From Roseibium salinum (GTDB lineage: Bacteria > Pseudomonadota > Alphaproteobacteria > Rhizobiales > Stappiaceae): DNA of 64,000 bases. The notes beneath the pieces were generated by a model. It ran no database searches and was not told the origin of the DNA. It saw only the letters and a program-made list of their open reading frames with translations. The stretch covers positions 1 to 64,000 of the forward strand of contig NZ_JAPEVI010000002.1 of assembly GCF_026240905.1 (NCBI RefSeq). The letters are read 5' to 3'. The first letter of the stretch is position 1. Every line of letters starts with the position of its first letter. This document shows positions 57,331 through 64,000 of this stretch, piece by piece. A program made the position numbers and the translations under genes.

Positions 57331-57688
57331 GTATCCCTCCCGTTTCGGCCCCCAGCCATTTCTCTTGGTGTCTCGGCTTTGGAAAAGACCGTCATCGAAC
57401 CGGGATCCCGTCATGACTCCTGCCGGCGTTCGGCATCGAACGGCCCGTAGGGCACCGCTCGCCGAATGCACTCAGTGCTTTCGGACGCCGAATTCCACCA
57501 TGTCACAAATGGGAGCCTGGTCCCTGTGCCTTCGCTTCTTGAACGTGAGCGACTTGCAGCCAATCAACGGCCAAATCCAACTCTCAACACCCTCCAGAAA
57601 CCAAACAAAATTGGCGGATTTTTGTTATCCGAGCCGCGCCGCTGCATTTGTGATGGAGCCGTTTCGGCCCGCTGTTCCCGGAGAAGCT
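57331..57688. other. Gene-free stretch between small hypothetical and sulfotransferase genes
   Basis: About 360 bases. No reading frame with a ribosome site, no inverted repeat of note and no clear terminator for the sulfotransferase operon was seen. Confidence 0.4.
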
Positions 57689-58822
57689 TTAAGCGGATGA
57701 TCCGTAACCGAATTTTCCGGCGACACCGTCAGTGTGTTCCTTGATGATTTCAAGCTCGCGATCGTCGAAAGGCGGCGAATAATATCCTGGAGGGCTGATC
57801 GTGGCTTCTGCATGGTCCGCCAGACCCTCGTCGTCGAGACCGCAATGGGTGAGGATGGTCCTGACCGTCTCGGCTGGCTCTCGGCACAACGTCTCGTAAT
57901 TAACCACCAGGATCGCTTTGCGCAGATCCGGGTCGTCCAGCGCGCTGGCAAGCAGATTGTAGGCCGAAGCCCAGCTTCGCGCCCAGCCTTCGACGTCCCG
58001 GCCCTCCCGCCAGCATCGCTCGACCTCGCCGACCTGACCGTCACCCATGTTCATCGCACGACGGTCGGGCCCGAACTCGAAGTGCCCGGCCCGGCGCAGG
58101 TGATCGCGGACCTTATCGTCCCCGCCGCTCAGCGAACACAGGATCCGGTGCTGCTTCATGAGAGATGCGATGTGCCAGACCGGATCGCGGATGGGCACGA
58201 CGAAACACGCATCCGGCAGCAGGCGCTGGATATAGCCCAGCCGGGTCAGATTGTAGTTCGCCTTGCTGAGATACCGCCTTCCGCCACGCAGCTTCAGCAT
58301 CTTGCGGATGTGATCGGCGTAGAAGGCATCGAAGGCCGGATTGTCCGCCTGCCTGTCCAGTACCATCGAGGTTGCCCCGTCATGGAGACCGGGGAAGAAG
58401 GCCATCCACAGAACTTCCTCGAAGGCCTCCGGGCTCTCTCGGGTAACCAGGATGCGGTCGCGGTGGGCGCGTTCGCGCGGCTGCTCCGGTTCCGAACCGG
58501 CACGGTCGATGAACCAGTTCCACGCCAGGGGAGCATGCAGCAGCGGAAAATCGCGATATCTGTGTGTTGCGGTGGCCGGATGGCGTGCCAGCAGCTCCAG
58601 GAGGATTGTGCTGCCGGAACGGGCGAGGCCGGAGACATAGATCGGACGCTCGATACTGAGGCTGCCGACGGTATCGCGCGCGAATGCGCTTTCCACATTT
58701 CCAAGCCAGCGGAAGAACCGGGGATGGCGTTCGATCTGGCGGCCGAGGGCGTTCGACCATCCGTCGACCTCGGCAATGGCACCTGCATTGCTAGAAGCGC
58801 CGGAAGACAGGGATTGTGTCAT
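57689..58822 (-). CDS. PAPS-dependent sulfotransferase family protein
   Basis: A 377-residue soluble protein. The 5'-phosphosulfate loop is YVSGLARSGSTILLELLARH (about residues 62-81), and the 3'-phosphate site is probably VVPIRDPVWHIASL, with the conserved Arg and Ser region. These features define the sulfotransferase_3-like group that uses PAPS. It is the last gene of a four-gene leftward operon, joined to the previous gene by an ATGA overlap. The acceptor is unknown. A surface glycan, lipid or small phenolic compound is possible. Confidence 0.85.
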   Translation of the reverse strand: MTQSLSSGASSNAGAIAEVDGWSNALGRQIERHPRFFRWLGNVESAFARDTVGSLSIERPIYVSGLARSGSTILLELLARHPATATHRYRDFPLLHAPLAWNWFIDRAGSEPEQPRERAHRDRILVTRESPEAFEEVLWMAFFPGLHDGATSMVLDRQADNPAFDAFYADHIRKMLKLRGGRRYLSKANYNLTRLGYIQRLLPDACFVVPIRDPVWHIASLMKQHRILCSLSGGDDKVRDHLRRAGHFEFGPDRRAMNMGDGQVGEVERCWREGRDVEGWARSWASAYNLLASALDDPDLRKAILVVNYETLCREPAETVRTILTHCGLDDEGLADHAEATISPPGYYSPPFDDRELEIIKEHTDGVAGKFGYGSSA

Positions 58823-59550
58823 TCGATCCGTCTCACGAATTTCAGGATGATTGCCGACAGGAGCAGCACGACGAAGAAGATCAGATCCCAGCCACGCATC
58901 CATGACGGACCGACCGGAACGACCTCGGGACGCGGAAGGTTGAACTGGACACGATCAAAGGGAAGTTCGTCGGCGAGATAGCCGGCGGGGTTGCCGATCA
59001 GCATGTCCCACCAGTAGCGCTTGTGCACTTCGGGAACCGGCCTGGCCAAAGGAATTGTTGCGATTTCCTGCCCGCCCTGATCGATGATCTGGGCGCCCGG
59101 CGTCCGATCACCGGCGTTGTCCGTCCAGTAGCCGTTGAAGCCGCCGGCAACTTCGATCTGAACGGGGGTGCCCTGTGGAGGGTAGGCAGCGCCGTGACGG
59201 CTATCCAGCCACACCACGATGAGCAGGATCGGCAGCGAAGCGGCAATGGTGGCGGGGAACACCAGTGCGATGCGGCGCAGGGCCAGTGACAGCATGCGCC
59301 GGATCAGCGGCCAGGCGTCGGCAAACTCGCCGTCGAAGCTGTTGAGCTGCGTCTGGCTCTGCTTGAGAGCGACCTTGAGCTTTGCAATCACCGCCTGTGG
59401 CGACAGCAAGCGATAGAGTTCCATGCTCGCCATCGCGCAGAGGAAGCCCCAGAACGCAATACTGGCGACCGGGGGCAGCAGCAGGGACAGCCACTGGTCG
59501 AGCCAGGTGAAGACCGGCCCTGGAAGATCGAGAATGCCCATGGCAGTCAT
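58819..59550 (-). CDS. Membrane protein of unknown function in the sulfotransferase operon
   Basis: A 243-residue protein with about three membrane helices: residues 20-40 (WLSLLLPPVASIAFWGFLCA), about 88-112 (LALRRIALVFPATIAASLPI) and the C-terminus (WDLIFFVVLLLSAIILKFV). Between them is a charged helical part (LLSPQAVIAKLKVALKQSQ). The layout recalls EMC3/YidC-type small insertases in a loose way, but I cannot confirm it. It is coupled by overlap to the sulfotransferase gene. The start may be 59550 or 59541. Confidence 0.65.
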   Translation of the reverse strand: MTAMGILDLPGPVFTWLDQWLSLLLPPVASIAFWGFLCAMASMELYRLLSPQAVIAKLKVALKQSQTQLNSFDGEFADAWPLIRRMLSLALRRIALVFPATIAASLPILLIVVWLDSRHGAAYPPQGTPVQIEVAGGFNGYWTDNAGDRTPGAQIIDQGGQEIATIPLARPVPEVHKRYWWDMLIGNPAGYLADELPFDRVQFNLPRPEVVPVGPSWMRGWDLIFFVVLLLSAIILKFVRRIE

Positions 59551-59555
59551 CGCCC

Positions 59556-59819
59556 TCAGCTGTTTGAATCTCCGGAAAGCGTCTGTGCGCTCTGCTCTGT
59601 GGCCTGCCGCTCGACCGCCGCCACGCGCTTGCGCCGGAGCAGCTTGCGGATCGGCCAGGCGACAACGAAGAAGAGCGCGAGACCAACGGCGGCAACCAGT
59701 GCCCACAAGGCACCCAGAAGACTAAGGCCGGCGCCCGGCCCCACATAGGCATGGGCCAGTTCTGGCGCCAGGACGACAGGCAGGGCTACGAGAGCGGGAA
59801 CAAAGAACTTCGCATTCAT
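59556..59819 (-). CDS. Small membrane protein with AYVGPGAGL motif
   Basis: An 87-residue protein with a signal-peptide-like start (FFVPALVALPVVLAPELAHA), the motif YVGPGAGLSLLG, a single helix (ALWALVAAVGLALFFVVAW) and a basic tail. Proteins with this AY-x-GPGAG motif are often found beside surface-polysaccharide genes, as I recall, with no known role. It overlaps the upstream arylsulfotransferase-like gene by four bases. Confidence 0.7.
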   Translation of the reverse strand: MNAKFFVPALVALPVVLAPELAHAYVGPGAGLSLLGALWALVAAVGLALFFVVAWPIRKLLRRKRVAAVERQATEQSAQTLSGDSNS

Positions 59820-61237
59820 AGTGATTTCCTCCGGTTCGGGGTGGTTTCGGCTGTTGAGGCACTGTCTGCGATGGCCGGGTCGAAATAGGTGTCAGGCAAT
59901 CGCTCGGACCATGAGATGATCGGAATGAGGTCGCCATTCGGGCCGCCTCGCACAGGATTGACGTATTCCCATACGGTCTCTCCGGCGCGGTTGACCTCGA
60001 TGATGCGGCCACCATTGGATTCGGTGATCAGTGTGTTGCCGTTGGGCAGCCTTTGCTGGTCGGAGCGGATCCGGCTTTCCAGCGGAGTCTCGTCGCTGCC
60101 CTGGTAGCGCCACACGATGTTCATCGTTACCGGGTCGAATTCCAGCACGCGCGAGACACCGGCGGTGTCGCTGAAATTGCCGTAATTGTCGAACAGCAGG
60201 ATATTGCCGTTCGGCAGGATGTCCGGGTCGTGCTGGCCGAGCCACGGCCCCCGTGTGGCCCAGGTGATTTCACCGGTGGCCGGGTCGAGAATGGCAAGGC
60301 CGGTAGCCTCGCGGAACGACATCAGGATCTGTCCTTCCTTGCCGGGCGCGAAATTGCGTGCCAGGTCGGCGTCGATGTATTTCACGGAATTGGCGTGCAG
60401 CGGATCGCCGAGGGCAAAACCCGATACGGTGTAGAGCATGTGGCGGTACCGGGAATCCATCAGCGCCGTCACGAGCCGGAACTTTTCCAGCTCTTCGCCC
60501 TCCGGCGACAGAACAACGAGGAAATCCTCCAGCCGCGGATTGTGCAAGTGTCCCAGGCGATCGGTCTGATCGTCCATGAAGGCGTGCGTCAGCGCATAGA
60601 TCTTGCCGTCGGGCGCGACGCTGAACTGATGGTGCGTGCGGCCGAAATAGCTCCACAGGACTTCCGAATCGCGGTTGAGCTTGACCATGCCGTATCCGTA
60701 GGGCGTGTCGCCGACACCTTCATAGATGGCCAGAAGATCGCCGTTGGGGAACGCGTGCGCGTGCCTGAAATAGACATGCGAATCCGGCTGTGGCTGTTGC
60801 AGGTCGCCCTTGCCCGGCGACCAGACGGTGCTGAAGGGGCGCGACCATTCGTGCACGACATTGCCTTCGGCGTCGATCAGATAGGCAGACGGCTTGTCGC
60901 CGGTCGTATAGAGCGTCAGTCCCTCCTGGACCGCGGCGCCGCGGTTGACCGAAACGCCTTGCACATCGTTGCGCTGGGGAACCCAGAGATCGCTCTGGTA
61001 GACATTGTGCTGCGCATTCAGCTTGCCATACAGCGCCGTGCCGGCCTCGATCGCCTTGCTGATCTGGGGACCGGGAAAAATGTTCGCGGCCGTAACCGCC
61101 GCGCCCGCGACGAATATCAGGGCGACAATGGCGAGCATGAACAGCGCGCGCAGCAGATTGTCCAGCGTGAAGGCTCGCTCCCTCACGGTTCGCTCCCTCC
61201 CGGCAAGTCCTGATTTTCTGATCATCGAAGTTGTCAT
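59816..61237 (-). CDS. Arylsulfotransferase-family (ASST-like) membrane-anchored protein
   Basis: A 473-residue protein with one N-terminal helix (about 30-52) and a beta-propeller-type domain facing the periplasm. Repeated blades are visible (HAHAFPNGDLLAIYEGVG; HHQFSVAPDGKIYALTHAF; LGQHDPDILPNGNILLFDN; SDQQRLPNGNTLITES). These match the arylsulfotransferase family, whose known members move sulfate between phenols without PAPS. The catalytic His of the E. coli-type enzymes cannot be assigned without alignment. It is the first gene of the four-gene operon. Confidence 0.85.
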   Translation of the reverse strand: MTTSMIRKSGLAGRERTVRERAFTLDNLLRALFMLAIVALIFVAGAAVTAANIFPGPQISKAIEAGTALYGKLNAQHNVYQSDLWVPQRNDVQGVSVNRGAAVQEGLTLYTTGDKPSAYLIDAEGNVVHEWSRPFSTVWSPGKGDLQQPQPDSHVYFRHAHAFPNGDLLAIYEGVGDTPYGYGMVKLNRDSEVLWSYFGRTHHQFSVAPDGKIYALTHAFMDDQTDRLGHLHNPRLEDFLVVLSPEGEELEKFRLVTALMDSRYRHMLYTVSGFALGDPLHANSVKYIDADLARNFAPGKEGQILMSFREATGLAILDPATGEITWATRGPWLGQHDPDILPNGNILLFDNYGNFSDTAGVSRVLEFDPVTMNIVWRYQGSDETPLESRIRSDQQRLPNGNTLITESNGGRIIEVNRAGETVWEYVNPVRGGPNGDLIPIISWSERLPDTYFDPAIADSASTAETTPNRRKSL

Positions 61238-61723
61238 GAGTCGAAAGATCTTTTGTAGTTTCAGGTCTGGTGAATAAGCGGCAAGTCTTCATATGGCCGG
61301 GTCGAGCCGTGCCATATGATTGGAAGAACTGGTATTCTTCGGATACGATGGACGCAGAGTCAGTCTGCAATATGACGGACTTTGGGCTCTTTTTGGTCAA
61401 GCAGCCTGCAAATTTGATCGAAATGGGTCAAATATGGCGAAAGCAGTGTCGAATACATATTCTCGAGTATAGTTCCATGGAAACAACTTAAATTTTCGCA
61501 CTTCTATCCAATTTTGACAAAGGCTCATCCCGTGGCAACGGGTCCATGATCCGGACGTATCCAGGGTTACTTCCGGAGGAAAAAGTCTTCCAGGTTGCAG
61601 ACGGCATTACGCCGCGTCTTTTATCTTCGACCCTGTCTGGCCCCGGACTTGCCGTAATTTCGTTCCGTTCCGTGCATTAGACTGCGCGCCAGCTGCTGGG
61701 TGGGCGGCAAAAGTGAGGGCACG
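61238..61723. other. Divergent promoter region between ASST-like and AsmA genes
   Basis: About 490 bases, AT-richer than the genes, between two divergent starts. A 73-codon frame from 61270 has no ribosome site and atypical composition, so I do not call it. No clear palindrome was found. Confidence 0.45.
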
Positions 61724-63628
61724 ATGAGAGCTTTCATCGTATTCTTGGCGGTTACCGCCGCCGTGGTACTTGTCATTGCTGTCGCGCGCCCGCGTGTGTC
61801 CACGCAACACGTGGAAGCGAGGGTCGCCGAATATGTCGCGCACGCCTCGGGCGGCAAGAGCCGGATAACCGGCGAAAGCGCACTGCGTCTGCTTCCCCTG
61901 CCGGTCGTTACCGTGAAAAGCGTTGAGATCGAGGGCATCGGCGAGGCCAGGCAGGCGGCGCGCATCGACATTCCGTCCATGGAAGTCAGCTTTCAGTTCC
62001 TTCCTCTTTTGATGAGCGGCGAGCTTGTCGTCGACGGTATCAAGCTCGATCAGCCGGTGGTTCAGCTTGTCCGCACTCCCGGTGCTGATCGCGGCGATAT
62101 CAAGTCGGGCCTGAACAGCATCCTGCAAGCCGTTCTGGCGGCCGACAGCGCCGCAAAGAAAGCCAAGGTGATCGACGTCCAGGACGGGCGCATCGAACTG
62201 GAAGACGGGAACGGCGGCCGCAGAGAAGAAATTGCGATGCCCCGGATGCATTTGGCCCGGGCTGACCGGCAGGATGCGCTCCATCTGGCCGGGAAGGTCG
62301 AGTGGCACGGATTCCAGATCGGGATAGACGCCGATCTCGATACGCGTGACGGCACCCGGCCCGGCCTGTGCTGTGAAGGCGACGTGACGGTTGAGATCGC
62401 CCCTGCGGAAACGGAGCCCGGCTCATTCGAAGTGCCGGTCCTGTGGGACAGCGGAACGCAGACCGATCCGGATGCCCCCCGCGACGAGCCCTATTCCCTC
62501 AGCGAATTGCTGACACAGGCCACGGCCGCAGCTCCCCTCAGGCTAAGCGGTGCATTCAAGGCAGGAACGCAACACGTGCGGTTGGAGGACGTCGCCCTGG
62601 AACTGGGCGACATCGCGGCGGCCGGTTCCCTGGGCGTCGACCTGGCCGGCGAGGTCCCGAGCATATCGGCGGAAATGGCCTTTCAGGAACTCGACCTAGG
62701 CCGGCACCTGCATGCGTTTCTGCCGACCAGCCTCGATGAGGTTTTGGCGTGGCCGGTCCGCGCGGACGTCTTCGCGAACGCAGATCTTGATCTGTCGGCC
62801 GTTGTCGCGGAAGCAGCACTTGGCGACATCATATTCGCCGGTCCATCGGTCCGGCTGGTGGGGAACAGGCGCGGGATAACGCTCACGCTGGAGAGGACCG
62901 AAGTCGCCTCCGGCCGTATCCAGGGTCTGGTGACGGTCCAACCGGCCGGGCAGGAGGCGCTCGTCCAACTGTCCGGCAGCCTCGCGGATGTGTCGCTGGC
63001 GGATATCGGCGAGGCTCTCCGGCACGGCGCAGGCAGAATTCCCGTCGGGCAGGACCGGCCGCCGGAAGGCTACGTCACGGGATCCATCGATCTGTCAGGC
63101 AAGGGATCCACCCTCAAGGCGGTGACGCGTTCGCTCCGGGGGTGGGGCGCCAGCGTCGTGCGCGACGGCAGCCTGGCCGGGGCGGATATCGTGGCGACGC
63201 TGGAACGGGTGGCCGACAATTCCACACTCGTCGACGAAGGCAAACCGCTCATCCCGGTGGCAGGGCGAACCTATTTCTCCGCCCTCGTCGCCTCCGCGGC
63301 GGTGGCGGACGGCGTGGTGCGGGCTCCTCATATCCATTTCAGGGGCGAGAATTTCAAGATCGACTTCTCCGCCGACGTCGACCTGGCCCAGGGCGAAATC
63401 GAAGCGGCAGGAAGCGCGTCGCTGTTTGCCGCCAGCTCCGGGCAGGATTGGGAGACGCTGATCGAGCTCCCCTTCGGGATAGGCGGTACGATGCGCGAAC
63501 CGATGTTCGCCCCCGGCATACCCGGGATCGGCGGCACGCCGGCGACACCCTCCCCTGCAACCGATCCCGACGCCGAAGGCGCGGGCACTTCCCCAGATCG
63601 AAATGCGGCTCTCTATGACAATCAGTGA
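61724..63628 (+). CDS. AsmA-family protein
   Basis: A 634-residue inner-membrane-anchored protein. One N-terminal helix (MRAFIVFLAVTAAVVLVIAVA) is followed by a large periplasmic domain with the AsmA opening (RITGESALRLLPLPVVTVKSVEI) and the conserved C-terminal part (YVTGSIDLSGKGSTLKAVTR, then AGADIVATLERVAD). AsmA-like proteins are thought to form bridges for phospholipid transport to the outer membrane. ATG 61724 follows GAGGG. The chain ends in a Pro/Asp-rich tail (IPGIGGTPATPSPATDPDAE). It is followed closely by a DUF2723 gene. Confidence 0.88.
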   Translation: MRAFIVFLAVTAAVVLVIAVARPRVSTQHVEARVAEYVAHASGGKSRITGESALRLLPLPVVTVKSVEIEGIGEARQAARIDIPSMEVSFQFLPLLMSGELVVDGIKLDQPVVQLVRTPGADRGDIKSGLNSILQAVLAADSAAKKAKVIDVQDGRIELEDGNGGRREEIAMPRMHLARADRQDALHLAGKVEWHGFQIGIDADLDTRDGTRPGLCCEGDVTVEIAPAETEPGSFEVPVLWDSGTQTDPDAPRDEPYSLSELLTQATAAAPLRLSGAFKAGTQHVRLEDVALELGDIAAAGSLGVDLAGEVPSISAEMAFQELDLGRHLHAFLPTSLDEVLAWPVRADVFANADLDLSAVVAEAALGDIIFAGPSVRLVGNRRGITLTLERTEVASGRIQGLVTVQPAGQEALVQLSGSLADVSLADIGEALRHGAGRIPVGQDRPPEGYVTGSIDLSGKGSTLKAVTRSLRGWGASVVRDGSLAGADIVATLERVADNSTLVDEGKPLIPVAGRTYFSALVASAAVADGVVRAPHIHFRGENFKIDFSADVDLAQGEIEAAGSASLFAASSGQDWETLIELPFGIGGTMREPMFAPGIPGIGGTPATPSPATDPDAEGAGTSPDRNAALYDNQ

Positions 63629-63668
63629 TCAGATAGACAGACCACACGGCCTTGCAGGAGGGATTCGC

Positions 63669-64000
63669 GTGTCGCTGGCGAGCCTCGCTCCACTCTTCGT
63701 TTTCGCCGTGTCTTTCTCTTTCTACACCCTGTGCCTGTTTCCGGGCCTCGGCGGTGAAATGAATTCCGGCGACTCGGCGAAATTCCAGATTCTCGGCCAC
63801 ACACAGATCCTGCTGCATGGCCCCGGATACCCGTTCGTGCAGTTGCTCGGAGCGCTGGTGCGCTTCATGGACCTGCCGCTGCCGCCGTGGCAGACCATGA
63901 CTGTGGTCATGGCGGTCATTCCGGCGTCGATCGCCAATGCGGTCGCATTCCTGTTCGTCCGCCACCTGACGAAGAACACGATTGCGGCCATTGCGGCCGC
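63669..64000 (+). CDS. DUF2723 membrane protein (glycosyltransferase-like), 3' end outside window
   Basis: The first 110 residues of a polytopic membrane protein. I prefer GTG 63669, which has AGGAGGG six bases upstream. An in-frame ATG at 63615 would overlap AsmA by 14 bases and lacks a ribosome site. The first helix (FVFAVSFSFYTLCLFPG) is followed by GDSAKFQILGH and LLHGPGYPFVQLL, the hallmark loop of DUF2723 proteins, which resemble protein O-mannosyltransferases in layout. It continues to the edge of the window. Confidence 0.82.
   Translation, partial: MSLASLAPLFVFAVSFSFYTLCLFPGLGGEMNSGDSAKFQILGHTQILLHGPGYPFVQLLGALVRFMDLPLPPWQTMTVVMAVIPASIANAVAFLFVRHLTKNTIAAIAA

Noticed and set aside
61270..61491. 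Rightward frame of 73 codons upstream of AsmA
   Set aside because: Starts with GTG without a ribosome site in an AT-rich divergent promoter region.

Overview
The window looks like a chromosomal segment of a GC-rich alphaproteobacterium, probably of the order Hyphomicrobiales. This is inferred from gene content: a rhizobial-type PmtA methyltransferase, a GcvA-like LysR regulator, TRAP-TAXI and tripartite tricarboxylate (TTT) transporters, and a BKACE enzyme. I cannot name the genus. I found no rRNA, tRNA, CRISPR array or complete insertion sequence. The density of uptake systems and catabolic operons fits a free-living heterotroph with a broad diet.

Layout. 1-1730: a truncated exported caspase-like protease and a phospholipid N-methyltransferase. 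2120-9025: an arabinofuranoside-use locus with GH51 arabinofuranosidase, a complete sugar ABC importer and an ArsR-type regulator. 9123-11832: a ferric-reductase-like flavocytochrome divergent from a five-haem cytochrome c. 11863-13263: a hydroxyacid dehydrogenase and a WGR-domain protein. 13303-20363: a sugar-acid locus with an IlvD/Edd dehydratase and a DHDPS-family enzyme on one strand, a TTT transporter and LacI regulator on the other, and two identical LacI-type operators between them. 20379-26139: a LysR-controlled operon of unknown substrate (DUF1185 protein, hydrolase, flavin reductase, flavin monooxygenase, aldehyde dehydrogenase).

26803-33797 is the most unusual part. Two acidic, low-complexity repeat proteins lie immediately upstream of a type I secretion ABC exporter and its HlyD-type adaptor. 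The first protein has Gln/Gly, Asn/Gly and tetrapeptide tracts. The second has five 19-residue repeats. I propose a dedicated secretion system for a fibre- or matrix-like polymer. An orphan RTX protein lies 4 kb downstream. 34130-37106 holds a transposase-derived zinc-ribbon protein, small unknown genes, a possible HEPN-like protein and a Crp/Fnr regulator.

38698-46228: a TRAP-TAXI transporter with a UspA protein, a class III aminotransferase, an RpiR regulator and a BKACE enzyme, probably for an amino- or keto-acid. 46307-48211: an ECF sigma factor, its anti-sigma factor and a fasciclin protein. 48497-56112: an Hsp20, three tandem-type universal stress proteins and a P2-type cation ATPase, with FNR-like boxes nearby, resembling a low-oxygen survival regulon. 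57689-61237: a translationally coupled four-gene module with two unrelated sulfotransferase-type enzymes and two membrane proteins. 61724-64000: an AsmA-family protein and the start of a DUF2723 membrane protein.

Four otherwise complete genes (TctC-like, repeat protein 2, T1SS ATPase, TRAP fused permease) are each broken by exactly one missing base at a run of C (or G on the coding strand). This pattern suggests homopolymer under-calling more than real gene decay, so these genes are probably intact in the cell.
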